From assembly GCA_024138025.1 (NCBI GenBank), contig JAMXBD010001387.1, positions 310,001 through 374,000 of the forward strand: a stretch of DNA of 64,000 nucleotides, in the 5' to 3' direction. Of this stretch, positions 34,597-47,517 are shown piece by piece. The stretch's first letter is position 1; every line of letters starts with the position of its first letter. The stretch is from Combretum micranthum. Taxonomy: Eukaryota; Streptophyta; Magnoliopsida; Myrtales; Combretaceae. The notes beneath the pieces were generated by a model. The model was not told where the DNA came from, made no database searches, and was given only the letters and a program-made list of their open reading frames with translations. Both the position numbers and the translations under genes were made by a program.

Positions 34597-37500
34597 TGTC
34601 ACGCCCTAGCGAGTACTCTAAACGTGACAGCCCGCCGTACGCAATATTAAAACTTAAGAATGACTACCTCAGTCACTCGGAAGCTTCCATATCGGTACAA
34701 GGCGTACATTTACAACAAAGGGAGCTCGGTGGAGTAATGCATTTTAAGACATTGGCAGCGGAACATGCAAAATAATACTTAATATATATATCATTGAAAT
34801 AAAAGTCTTACAACTTCTAAGGGGCATTCCCCTGATAATTCTTAATAACATGGTTCTAAATAACATAACTAAAGCTAGAAGATTTTAAAAGAAATCTACT
34901 CTATAACTTCAAAATAGATTGCCTCCAAAAGCTTCTCAAAAATAATGATTCTACCCGGGAAATCAATGTGGTCTCGGGTGCAAAAGATAATCCTGCAATA
35001 TCAAAAGTCTATAGGAGTATAAGCATGACTAGCTTAGTGAGATATTCCTTACACAATAGTACTCATAACAATAATCAAACAAGTTTATTAATCAAGCATA
35101 TGAATGCAACAATCATATGATCAAACATTACATACGACTATCCGGTTTCGTATGTTTGATGGATTTACCCCTCCATCGGTGGTTAGGGAATGCTTTGAAC
35201 TGGGTCCCGAACAACCTCCTCAAGTTTGCGCGCGTCTTGGGGTTCCAACGAACCGTACTACTAGTCCCCGGGCCTTCCATGCCTAAAGCGATCGATCGGG
35301 CTCTGCTACACCTTGAGGCCGTATTCCCCGTACGTCCTAACCCTCAAGATATAGCTAGGCAGCTTACCTTTCCGGTCCCACGCTGAGGAGTAGTAGCAAA
35401 ACTTCGAAATGATATTCTAAGTGATATGCATGAACAATTTATTATATGGGGATTTCAATATGGCATTAAATCATTTAAAGCGATCAAACAATATTTGCAC
35501 ACATAACAATACATACATGGAAACACTTATATCAATCACAAATCGGGTTCGATATACTTATCGTTCATTATTCGCACACAAGGAATCACATACATAATTC
35601 CCATAATATCCCACATGCATATCAATTTTATCTTTTCCTACATCTAGTGCTCTATTCTACAAGCACATGCGTGAATACATAAGCGTAAAGGAAACTCACT
35701 CGTCCATAGCGCTCTAGGAGTCAAAGTAATCCTCAAGGAAGACAAGATCGTGATCCTCGACACCTAAACAAAAGAAATACCCAACATGAGTATTTCATCC
35801 CAGATCTATTCCAATTCTATACTTCTATTTTAGAGAATTCGTAAAAATCGTATGGAATGGAAATCACAACTTAAAATGGCCATAACTTGCTCATTTTAAC
35901 TCGGAATTTCGCATATTATATATCGATTTCTACCTACTCGAAAAGATCTATCTATTTCTAAGGTTATTTTCATCAAAAGAAGTTGTTTTGGTCTCTGAAT
36001 AGTAGCGTACAGACTTGATACGAATTTTTCAAATTTCAAAACTAGAGTTTTCAAACATTTCTTCACTCAAGGGCTTTTGTACAAAAGTATAGATATATAG
36101 TATGGTTGAAAAATCCCTTAAATACACATATATACTCAAACCATAAGCATGAATTTAGTGGTGTTGTCTCAATAATGTTCTAGTAGTACAATATGTTTTG
36201 AAAGTGAGATAAGCTTAATTTTTGTAAAGAAATTGGTTTTGTTAAGAAAATTTCTTATTTTACTAAAAGTAAGCATCTCTTTCTTTTAACTCCATTTCTT
36301 AAATAAAAGTAGATTTAATCTCTTTCAAATTTCTACTACCTTATTTCTAATGTTTTGGAAAACATAATCTTTCTAAATGGTTATATCCACTTTTAAAAGA
36401 AATTATCTTATAAGTAAATTTTGAAAAACTTATCTTAGACTTTAGTGTTGGTGGAAAACTTTGACAATTGAATTTTAAGAAATCCTTTGTTTGGGTCTAA
36501 AGAAACTCCCTTATTTCTTTGAAAAGAGAATTTATAATAACTTTACTTTATGTATTTCTTGGTGAAAACCACATATTATTACTAAAACTTGAGCTAGCTT
36601 ATCTAACTTTAGAAGAATATTTGTTTAAGATAAATTTCAAACCTTTAAGGAAAATAACTTCTTATGTGACAAAGTTTATATTTAAAAAGAGTTCTTATTC
36701 TTACTTTAAGAAAACTCATTTCTATTATGGTTGAGACAATAACAACATATTCATGCATGAATGAGAATATGTAACCATGAAAAATATAAAAAAAACATAA
36801 ATAAAATAAATAAGAGCATAAAAGTAAAGTCAAGTATTGGGAACCTTAGCTTTATCAAGGTATCCCGGGACTAAGAATCGACTAGTCCTCAAAGAAAAGA
36901 AAAACAAAGAAATAAAATTGTTTTGACTTGATATGGACAAGTCTAAGACTAGAAATACTAGTCTTAATATTGCATAAAACAAGTAAATAAATAAATTGCA
37001 AGACTTGAAAATAAATAAATAACAAGTGAGCTTATATGCTCTAAATAAATATATATACATAATATTTATATGAGTTAGGTTAGAAACAATAATAATATCA
37101 ACATAATAGCAACATAAAGAAAATAAGAACATGAACAAAAACAAAACATGAATAAATTGTTGCTTTTTTAACTCAATGAGTCTAAGAAACATACACTAAA
37201 CTCATGTTAAGTTATATGAACATGAGAAAATTTTACCTAAAGCTTATGGTTTGTTGAAGAAGAAAAGAATGGGTTGTTGTATTATGTGGGACTTGGTTTT
37301 CTAAGGAAAAGAAGAGACTTGAGAGAGGTTTTGGGAGAGGAATTTTGTGGAGTGATTTTGAGAGAGTTTTAGTATGAATTTTTGTTGTGTGAAAGAATGG
37401 AAGAGGAAGGGGGTATTTATAGATTTTTGGAGTGGAAATTTGTGTGATTAAATTTAATTGAAATTGAAAATAAAATGGATGGAAGAGGGGCATGGGGGGC

Positions 37501-38130
37501 GCCGGTTTTGGTACTTGTAGGGGGGGAAAATTAATTTGTTTTGTTTGTTTTGTATTAAAAGAAGTAATGTGCAAAGTGTGATGTGATTAAAGTTGTATGG
37601 GGAATGTAAATTGTAAGGTATAGGTATGGTAGTGTGTAAGAATAGAGTGTAAGAAAAAGTAGAGATAGGTGAATAGTAATGAATAGTAGAAAAGTACTAT
37701 GAATAGTAGACTAGATAATTAAAATACTGGTAATAAAGAAAATACGAGTAAAAAGCCTATATATGTTATTTTTAGTTACCGAAAAATTCTAAAACTGATA
37801 TTTTTGAAAACCTTATATTTTTACGAATCTATTGGTGTTGTCAGAATATTTTTGCTATCCGGTGCTTCGGGGCACGGTTTTCGAAAACTGATCCCGATCA
37901 GATCCGAAAGACACTAGAAAAAATTCGAATCTGATATTTTTAGGCTTTCCTATATAATTATGAACCATAATCCACAATTATTTCAATTTCGTTTTCTAGG
38001 GTTTAAGAACACGGGAGTGCCGGATCTAGATTCACTAGACTAATCATAGAACTAGGTTAATTTTAAGGTTTCGTTTCAACTTCCGGTTCTTAGGGTTTAC
38101 TAATATTATCGAAAAATCTAGGGGCTTACA
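34597..38130 (-). mobile_element. Solo LTR H (3534 bp), inserted in G
   Basis: TGTCACGCCC to GGGGCTTACA on the plus strand; duplication aatac at 34592-34596 and 38131-38135. It lies inside the candidate mini-exon of G. Minus-strand landmarks: U3 block about 37830-37690, GC box 37505-37491, TATA 37421-37414, donor 37236, inverted repeat 36867-36889, hairpin 35906-35864, mini-exon 35763-35700, acceptor 34993. Confidence 0.93.
37414..37421 (-). promoter_or_regulatory. TATA box of LTR H
   Basis: TATAAATA on the minus strand, with a GGCGCCCC-containing box about 75 bp upstream. Confidence 0.6.
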
Positions 38131-39945
38131 AATACCCTACCCGAGGATTACTACGACTAAGAAGATAGCGAAATGGACGAGTGAGTTATTCCTTCTAATT
38201 TCGTTACCTTGCTTGTGCTTGTAAGGTAGTAGCATTAGCGTACTAAGAAAAGATAAAAACGAATATATTCGGAGATTTCGGGATTATGTGTATATATATG
38301 ATTCTATATTTATGCGTGAAATGAGAATTAAGAATATCGCAACTTCGATCTGCTTGTTTAAATAATTTTGTTTACTTACTTGTATGATTGATTATTGTTG
38401 CTAAATTGTTTGATCGTCCCTAATTAACCTTAATAAGGTTTGACCTAAGAACAATAAAACGTTCACGCATAGCATCCATCGAGTCACATCTATTTCTGAA
38501 GGCTGCTACTCCTACACGTAGAGTTGGATTGGCTATGATCGTGCAGTGCCACGGGCCATGTTCCTTCCTGGAGAATCCAAATCGCTCGGGGAAAGCGACT
38601 CTAGGTTCGGAGCCGAGCCAACCGAACGCTGTGGATGAGGACCTGGGGACTAGCAGTAGAAGGTCGAGGACCTTCAACCCTGATTCCCTAACCTTTGATA
38701 CGGAGGGGTAAATCCGTTTTATATATGGTTTCCAGATGACTATATATATTCGCGTAATCATATGATTGTTGCATTGTATGCATAGCATATGTGTGATTTA
38801 ATAAATAAACTTGTTTGAAAATATGGTGCAAATAAAAAGGAATATCTCACTAAGCTAGTTGTAGCTTATACCCCTATAGATTTTATTGAAACAGGTATAT
38901 TCGTGGATTGAATTTGAGAATCATGACATTAAGGATGTCATGGACGGATGATTAAGGATATGGAATCAGACGATGAAGAAATTTTGTAAGGTTCTTTATA
39001 TGTGCTAACCTATATGATTAGAGACGTATATTTATTTGAAGATAATAGAAGAACATGCCCTTAAGAATTGAGATGTGATATGCTTATGTTTTATATTAAG
39101 TATTCTCTTTGCCTTGTTACTTATTTATTATCAATGTGAATTGCGCTATTTCGATGCGTCCCCTTGGTTGTGATGTACGCCTTGTACATAATATGGAAGC
39201 CTTTGCATGACTAAGGTAGTCATTCCTAGGCTTTAGTATTGTGTACGACGGACTGCCACGTTTAGGGTACCCCTCGGGGCGTGACAGCTATGAGCCGAGG
39301 GCTTGGGGACTAGCAGCGGTCGTGTAGACTTCAATACCATCCCTAACCCAAGATACGGAGGGCGTAAATCCGTTCTGTGTGTGGGTTTCAGATACCCATG
39401 CATAATTGCTTGCTCACGTATTTGTTCGTGCATAACATATGTTTGATTATAACTTGTTTGTTGTGGTACGAAATTAAGGGAATTCTCACTAAGCTAGTGT
39501 AGCTTATACCCCAATAGTTGTTTAAATGAGCAGGTTATCTCAAGAATACTAAGTGGGGACCAAGATAGTTGGAGCCGAGAATGATTTTGGGATTCCTGCA
39601 AGAAATGAGAATGCTTGAAGTTATCAGCTAGACTTTTATGTTTTGCCTTGTAATAGTTTATGTAGGGAAGTCTGTGGATGAATGTAATTGAAGTTTAATT
39701 ATTTGTATTTGAAGTATAGTGATTCGTATATGAAGCATAGTGATTTATATCTGAAGTATGATAAATTGTATTTCCTTTACATTGTTACTCAAGTGTACCA
39801 ATATAAAATGTATCTCTCCAATGTGTCTCCACGCCTTGTACATAGTATGGAAGCCTTCGCGTGACTGAGGTGGTCATTCTTAGGCTTTAATATTGTGTAC
39901 GGCGGACTGCCACATTTAAGGTACCCTTTGGGACGTGACAACAAC

Positions 39946-40340
39946 TGACATCATGGGTGCGATGGGGAGCATGATCTTCGCGTTCTTTAAATTTCTCTAA
40001 TGATGATGTGCTAATTAGCTCCATTACGGGCGGCATAAATGGGGCAATCACCATCACGACCTGGATCACGAGCATTACGACGTGGGTGTTCTATGTTGTA
40101 ACTTGACTTTCTTGATCAACTTCCATCATCATCTTCCTCATGGGCATGATATGCCATTTTAGTGAATTTCCTTTCAAACTGATTAATTTCTCCACACTTA
40201 AACATACCATATCATGTCCATCACCAAAGTGAATCATATATCCACTAAAATATTTCAACTCATCTTTATTGGTCCACACGAACCATGATTTTTATCAAAG
40301 GGTCTTGAGAGTCAAAGTTCATGAGATTAAGATGGCTAAG
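39946..40340 (-). pseudogene. Retroelement fragment related to D
   Basis: On the minus strand YFSGYMIHFGDGHDMV (near 40250-40205) matches the distal part of the D fragment (20820-20890), and LMNFDSQDPL lies upstream (near 40320). An Arg/Asp-rich stretch follows toward 39990. Frames are broken. Probably a second copy of the same element type, or part of the same one separated by F; the protein is not identified. Confidence 0.45.
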
Positions 40341-41007
40341 AGAGATTTGGTATTGTGGACTTAGAGTAGGGACCACTAGACCAGATCGACCCATTCATTC
40401 TTAACCTTTCTCAAGGAGCTCATGCACTTAAAAATATCGTCCACGGGCCTGAGAGCCTATGTAAGAAACTATCAATAAGAGGTCTCATCTTGCCCGTTGA
40501 TGGTTAATACGGCCCGAAGGTCATCATTAAGATTGAAGTTTTATAAAAACCTAGAGCTTCTCCTCATCTGAATGAATTAGAAATTCATAAAAATGCCATC
40601 ATGCCGTTGAAATACTCTCATAAGAGATCAAATAGAGCTCAAAGCAAAGAAATCATATTCTCTCATTTAGAATAGTGAGTGATCCGTCCTATATGTATAG
40701 ATAAAACAATAACAAATTCTACCAGCAAGTATACTGGGTCAAATCAAATAATATAGTGAATAGAGTGTCGATCACATGAGGATTACTTAACTACTAAACC
40801 GGTATTAAATTCTACTATTATTTAGGCAATCAAATATAGAGAAAATTTACTAATTTACTACCAACAAGCCTAGATTGTAATTGTCACTAAAAGTAGAGAA
40901 AGAGTGTTTGAGAAAAATATATTGATTGAATGTCGGAAAAATAGATTCCACCCTATTTTTACTAATCAGATTGCTATCATGTTATAATAACTAATAGCTA
41001 TGTGGAT
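40341..41007. other. Unassigned degraded repeat sequence
   Basis: No intact ORF. At 40720-40800 a stretch containing GCAAGTATACTGGGTCAAAT and a later GTCGATCAC recalls a motif seen in many degraded plant LTR elements. It continues at 48199 once solo LTR I is removed. Confidence 0.3.
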
Positions 41008-41463
41008 TATCACGCCCCAAGGGATACCTTAAAAGTGGCAGTCTACCACATACAATATTAAGACTTAAGAATGACTACCTTGATTACACAAAAGTCTCGA
41101 TATTGTATATAACGCATACAACATGGTAATAGGAGATGTCGGTGAGAAATGTAATTTAAGCAAGCAATATATAGCATACAAGAATCTACATAAACATTAA
41201 CCCACATAATATAATCCATAAGTTCATTTACAAAAGTCTTAGGGTCATTCCTTCGCTAAAAATAGTTCAAGGATCGAAGCGTAAATGCTAAGTCTTCACA
41301 ATAAATTTAAATAACTTCACCAAATGATTTTAAAGGAAGTCCGATCTAGGCCGTTGATTAGATTTTCCCCATAAGCTCCCAAAAGATGACTTACATAGAT
41401 AAATGGAGATCGTGGATACAAAAGCAAATGCTCCTGCACATACAATAAAAAGGCACCTTTTTA

Positions 41464-41968
41464 TGTCACACCCCGCCTCCGCAGGCGACGGCGATGCGAT
41501 GCCAGGGCAGACAAACCCACCACTGGCCCCCTAGTGGTAATGGCCGACACCACCATTGCATCATGGTGACCCCAATCAACGCATGCCCCAACGGGTACCA
41601 CGGGCACTATAGGTATTATTACCCTTAGGCAGAGTTGAATCCAGTCTGCAGACTCTAGGATTCGAACCCCAGACCTAAGGCTTTTGCCACCTTTCACCAG
41701 TTGATCTGCAGCTCAATTGGTGAAAGGTGCTGCCTTTGAGGCAGGCAAAAGCCTTAGGTCTGGGGTTCGAATCCTAGAGTCTGTAGACTGGATTCAACTC
41801 TACCTAAGGGTAACAATACCTATAGTGCCCGTGGTACCCGTTGGGGCATGCGTTGATTAGGGTCACCATGATGCAATGGTGGTGTCGGCCATTACCACTA
41901 GGGGGCCAATGGTGGGTTTATCTACCCTGGCATCACATCGCCGTCGCCTGCTGGGGCGGGGTGTGACA
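41464..41968. repeat. 505-bp near-perfect inverted repeat with tRNA-type pol III boxes
   Basis: Arms of about 235-245 bp meet near 41700-41720; both outer ends read TGTCACACCCCGCC inward. The right arm has an A-box-like GCTCAATTGG (about 41711-41720) and a perfect B box GGTTCGAATCC (41764-41774); the left arm has the mirrored B box (41658-41668) but lacks a 15-nt piece. This fits two tRNA-derived SINE copies joined head to head, or a foldback element built from one. No poly(A) tail and no clear target duplication are seen. Confidence 0.75.
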
Positions 41969-43610
41969 TTCATTTTAAAAAAATGATCATACAATTTTCG
42001 GACGTTCTAACATGATAGTCAAAATACAATTTATTATAGATGATTCTAGACTTGATATGCTTAACACGAATTCACCAAGTATTACAATTCACATGCATTT
42101 TTCCATTTTATCTTTTTCCTAGTTCTAGCATAACTAAACTACAAGCATAAACATAACTATGTAAAATAAGAGGCAGTTAACTCACTTGGCCATGTCTTGG
42201 TAGAAGCTCCCTTAATCCAAAAGTCTTCGGGATAGAACGTCTCATCCTCTTCGTTTCCTAAACAAAGAAAATACCTAAAATGAATATTCCATGGAATTCC
42301 TACTCAAGATTTATAACTCTAGCCTTTATTTGTGGTAAAATTCATATTGATGGAAATTCTAACTTAAAATAGCCAAAACTTTTCTCATTTTAACTCGTAA
42401 TTTCGCATATTATATGTCATTTTCTACCTACTTGAAAAAATCTATCCGTTTCTAAGGTTATTTTTATCAAAATAGGTCGTTTTGGTCCCAAAACAAAAGG
42501 GGACAGAATAGTTACGAAAATTCCTAACCTTTAAAAATATAATTTTCCAAACTTTCCTTCATCCAAATACCTTTAAACAAATATATGGATATTTGTATAG
42601 TTGAAAAATCTTTTGAAAAAAAATATATATATTTATATACTCACATTGTATGCATGATTTTTGTGATGTTGTCTTAACATTGATTATTCATAAAACAATT
42701 TATTTTTAAGAGTATAAAAGATAGAAAATTTGAAAAAATTTCTTTTAAGTTGTTAGAAGAAACACTTAAAAATTCTTTGGTCATTGAGTGTTTTCCTATT
42801 ATAATTTCATTTCCTAACTTTTTCAAAGATAATTTAATTTTTCAAAAACTTGGTTTTCTTAAGATATCAACCAATTTTTATTTCTAGTAATTAGAAAATA
42901 AAGTTTCCAAAATTTTCTTAAGTGGTTGATGAATTCTAATGTTTTAAGTTGTGTCACATGTATATTTCCTCTTTATGATTATATTCTTCTACTTCTTGGT
43001 AATTAAATTTATCTTCTTTAAAACTCTCTTTCTTAAGCAAATTCTATTTATCTGAGTGGGCTTATGGATTAGTGAGTTGATTTTTATCTTAACTTTGAAA
43101 ACTTGTCTAGTTCTTAATAGTTGTTATAAAGACAGTAAAAGTAAGTTTTTATGAGAGATTTTAATAACAAAGAATTGTTAGTTTTAAGTTCTAAACTAAA
43201 GCTTTCATGTTATAATTTTGAAAAGTGTGTGTATCCACTTTAGTTAAATTCTTGAAGGATTTTTCATCACTAATACATTATAATTTATTATTAGCTTGTC
43301 CAAGCTTTTGAAAAGAATTTATTAAAAACAAAACTTAGGTCTTTTGTTGAAAAATCCTTTGTTAAGTGACAAGTGTACATAAAGAAATTTAGTTTACTTT
43401 TCTTTATTAAAGAAAGAATCCATTTTTATTTTTATTAAGACAATAATATTTCAATCATGCATGAATATGATTATGTAGTAATGAATAAGGTAAGAATAAT
43501 ACATAATAAGATAGAAAGAGATATAATAAGCAAATAAACATAATAATATGGTCAAGTATTGAGAGCCTTAGCTTCATCAAGGCATCCAGGAACTAAGAAA
43601 AGACTAGTTC

Positions 43611-46600
43611 TGTAAACCCCGGGAATTCTCAGTAGCTAGAAAACCCCAGGAGTTGGAGACGAAACCCTAATCCGATCAGATTGAGTTTAGTGAATGGAGC
43701 CTAGGAACCCTAAATCCGGCTTTCCATCGGTTTCATAGTAGAATAAATATTTTGGAGTGAATGAATTTGAATTGTTGTTCCAAAGTACATTTCAAACCTT
43801 TGAAAGTTTTAAATTCGGGAATTTTTCAATTCCGGGCCTTCCCGAGCCCAACTACGGAAAAGCGTGCCCCGGGCCACGGATTCAGAAAAATATTCCGGAA
43901 TATTCATTAGAACCGTAATTTTATAAGGATTCCAAAAATATCAATTTCATAATTTTTCGAGCTATAAAGATTACAGTTATAGCTTTTCCCGTGTTTTCGG
44001 AACAACCGGTAAAGTAGATGTCTTGTCTACTATTCACAAGTACAACCTACACTACACACTACCCATACCCTATTCTTACATCCTTACAACTACTCATTTC
44101 AATTTTCTTTTCCAAGAAAATTTGTCTCCTAAATAATTAATACATTTATTACATTTTCATTTACTAAATTACAAAAAATCAAATTTTAAACACACACACA
44201 CATCCACAAGGATGTGGCCGGCGCCCTCCCTCTTGCTCCCCTCTCCATTGAGCTATTTTCACTTCTTTTTAATTAACTAAACCCTAATTTCCTTAGTATA
44301 TACTAAATGTTCTCTCTCCTCTCCTCATTTCTTCTCATTTTAACTTTTGAAAAAGAGAAAAACTCTCTCTTTTTTTTTTTCTTTGTGCCGTGAGTTTCTT
44401 CCCCTCCCCATCCTCACTTTCCAACTTTGTTTCTTCTTCTCTCCTCCTTCAAGACCTCTTTGGTATGTATATTTAGGCTTTGTTCATCCTAAATCTTGTT
44501 ATGGCAAGAGTATTCTTGTGTGTTTTCTCATCTAAATCCCAATGAGCATGAGCAAGGGACATGAAAACACTACTACAAGAATCTCAAGCCATCTCAAGAA
44601 GTGGATCTAGTGTTTAGATGAGCTTATGTTAGAATATTAACTTGTTCATGCATGTAAAGTAGTGATCTTGCATATATATTGTTATTCATGCCATGAGATC
44701 CATGATTTATGCATCATACTTAGTAGATCTAAAGTTTAGATACCCACATTGTCATTTACATGTATGATCATAGAGTTATTTTCATTTTCATGCATTGATG
44801 ACCATAAAAATGTAATCTTATTTATGTATAGAGAAGTTAGATGGTAGATATTCATATATAGAAGGCAAAAACATTGAAAAAGGAAGGACTTTGTCAAATA
44901 TGAAAAGTTGAAAATTCGGATGATATGGAAACCCTACCTTGAAAGCTACCAAAATCATTTTTAAACTCATATTTCATAAGAAAAATGAAGGGTATGTGTA
45001 ATAGACATGTTGAAGGAATTATTTTCATGAGTTTAGATGAGTTTAGGCATAATAATATTGAGGAAAACAAGAGGTGAAGTTAGAATGAAAAGTGTTGACT
45101 TTAAGTGGGTAGTCAAATTCGTAACTTTGTGAAATGCCTAATTAAACACTTAGTATTTAAGTCTAAAATGAATGTTTTATAAGCTAAATGAAGTCCTTAG
45201 ATAGTGTATACATTGAAGCCCCAATTTTTAATGCATTAGACTAGATTTCCCTTAAGAAAAATGTAAGAAAAGAAAATTTGGAAAATTCGGATTTTTACAA
45301 TTAGCTTATTTGAAAACATGTTTACCAAATGAAAAATGTGAATTTTTGTGCATGAATGGAGGCCATGACTAGTATAGACTTTGAGAACCTATTTTTAGTC
45401 AAATAATAAGTAGATTACAAGATTAAAAACCAAAGAAACCCTAAGGAGTATAAAGTGGGAAAATAACTTCTTAGAATTAGCCTTTATGAAACTTTCCCCA
45501 AAACTTAGGAGTTCCTAAAAGATTATTACTACAAAAATCATCATGACCATGCACAAGTTGAGTTCATTACATGGCATACACATTAGTAGTTCATTCCCAT
45601 ATCATTCATGCATGAATCAACATTTAGGAATACTTTTTATCAAAGACAGCAAATTTTCGAGATTGGGTCAATTGCGGGACAGAACTGATCCCACTGTTTC
45701 GTGACCCTATTATTTTCAAAACTTGGATTTAATACTTGAATTAGATAGATCTTTCGAAGTAGACGAAGATCGATATAAAGTTTGCGAAATTCGAGTTAAA
45801 ATGACCAAGTTATGGCCGTTTTAAGTCGGAACTTCCAAATATAGCGAGAAATCCGAATTCAACTAGTCTAGAAGTATAGTTTGATTTAATTACATAATGA
45901 GAATCTCATAGGGATTATTCTTGTTTGGTAGGTGATTCCGAGTAGGACGACTCTCTACCTCCCGATTACTATTATTAGAAGTTTGGTGTCCTATGGCCGA
46001 GTGAGTTACTTCCACTCTCAATTAATGCTTGTGAATGTAATGTAGTGGCACTAGTGATGTAGGCAAAGATAAAAGGAATTGTGCAAGCATGATGGGGTAT
46101 GTGGGAATTATTTATGTTGTTAATTGTTGATATGTGAAATTGAGCTTAAGGCATATCGAAACCGGGTGTTAAGATGTTGACTGTTTTATTAGAATCATAT
46201 GATGAATGTCTGCGTATACTTGTTGGTCACTTAAAAGAATCGAATTAATGACTATTCGACTCCGACTATAAACTGAGTTCATTCATGTCACAAAGGGGTT
46301 GGAGCATTTGCATTGGTTGGTTTTTCGTGACCCATAAAACGAATGTGAGGTTAATCGTGATCCATAAAACGAGCTTTTAAATCAGTTGACCGTGAGCTTA
46401 AACGGCGTCGTACCGCAGGATTCGTTAATCTGCTAACCCGGGATGGAGGGCGCAAGTCCATCCACATATGATTTCCGGTTGGTCATATGTTTGTTGATTT
46501 CATTTGTATGGTGCATACACTTGCTTGAATAATCACTTGCTTGAATGATTGTATCTAATTGCGTTATGGAAGTATTACTCACTAAGCTAGTTAGCTTACG

Positions 46601-47010
46601 CCCCGATAGTGTTTATCTTTTGCAGCATGAGTTTATATGGCTTAGGCCAAGACAAGCCACAGCGCAGGTACCGGAGATAGGAGTTTCCCATAGAAGTTTG
46701 ATTCATTTCTTTTGTATAGACTTCCATTGGAAACTAAGGACTCTGGATGACTGTAATAGACTGTTATTCTTTTGCGGGGGAATGCCCCTTAGATTTTGTA
46801 AACCTTAAAAATTTATGCGTTTTGATTTATTATCTATGGCTAATGAATGCCTTGTTAAACTGTTTAACTCCATTTGTTGAAGTATTCTATTGTCGTAAAG
46901 GAACGCTTTACATCTACTTAAGACTTCCGAAGGCCCCGGATAGGGAACTCGAGAGTCTTACTTAGTATGTGGCGGGCTGTTACGTTTAGGATACCCTACG
47001 GGGCGTGACA
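43611..47010 (+). mobile_element. Solo LTR L (3400 bp), A subfamily, inserted in I
   Basis: TGTAAACCCCGG to GGGGCGTGACA; duplication agttc at 43606-43610 and 47011-47015. Very close to the LTRs of A throughout, with one 30-bp unit fewer. Landmarks: GC box 44216-44225, TATA 44297, donor 44463, hairpin 45789-45831, mini-exon 45932-46000, acceptor 46625. Confidence 0.95.
44297..44302 (+). promoter_or_regulatory. TATA box of LTR L
   Basis: TATATA in the same context as in A, followed by TCTCTC runs. Confidence 0.5.
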
Positions 47011-47509
47011 AGTTCCAAAAAGAAAAAGAAAAGAAAGAAAAGAAAAAGCATAACAAAAGCAATAATAAGAGCATAATAATAAGAGCAAACTTAGGATATT
47101 AGTAAGAATTTAGGCTCTAAGAAATATAGATATACATATATTAATATATATATATATATATATGGAGTTAGATCAGAGCAACAATAATAACAACATAAAT
47201 AAATGTTGTTCATGAACAAAAATAAAACATGAACATAGTATTGCTTCCATAACACCATATGTATAAGGAGTACACATTATGGTCATTTTAAGTTATATGA
47301 TATGAGAAGAAAAATATTAGAAGCTTTACCTAAGGTTTATGCAGTGGTGGAAGAAGAGGGAAATTTTTTGTTGGTTGTAGTGAAATGGTGTTGGAATAAG
47401 AAGGAAAAGAGAGAGTTGTTGAGAATTTTGGAGAGAGGTTTTGTGGAGAAAATTTGGTAGAGTTTTAGTATATAAGAGAAGTGTGTAAAAAAAATGGAGG
47501 GAGAAGGGG

Positions 47510-47517
47510 TATTTATA
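47510..47517 (-). promoter_or_regulatory. TATA box of LTR I
   Basis: TATAAATA on the minus strand, with ATGGCCGGTG about 80 bp upstream. Confidence 0.6.

Larger units (their letters stand above)
31427..39286 (+). mobile_element. Solo LTR G (about 4.3 kb), inserted in F and split by H
   Basis: TGTAAACCCCC to GGGGCGTGACA; duplication gctat at 31422-31426 and 39287-39291. LTR parts are 31427-34596 and 38136-39286. Landmarks: GAAAAGCGTGTCCCGG box near 32170, U3 block about 32240-32355, GC box 32531-32539, TATA 32626, donor 32841, inverted repeat 33193-33215, hairpin 34433-34475, acceptor 38894. A GC-rich section lies at 38540-38700. Confidence 0.92.
26993..39940 (+). mobile_element. Solo LTR F (about 5.08 kb), split by G
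   Basis: Starts TGTAAGCCCCGG and ends GACGTGACA; duplication acaac at 26988-26992 and 39941-39945. LTR parts are 26993-31426 and 39292-39940. Landmarks: two U3-type blocks (27691-27785 and 28010-28085), donor 28758, seven AAATTCG-type repeats (29170-30420), hairpin 30772-30814, mini-exon 30914-30983, acceptor at 39533. It resembles the right LTR of J. Confidence 0.92.

Noticed and set aside
35104..35386. Overlapping plus-strand ORFs in a GC-rich section of LTR H
   Set aside because: They lie antisense within a solo LTR; the matching section of G (38540-38700) does not preserve the frame.
41461..41697. 78-codon minus-strand ORF with Arg-rich end
   Set aside because: It lies wholly in one arm of the inverted repeat and reads through the tRNA-like B box; not a protein gene.
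41700..41780. Possible genuine tRNA gene
   Set aside because: A and B boxes are present but there is no cloverleaf acceptor stem or clear anticodon arm; better explained as tRNA-derived SINE sequence.
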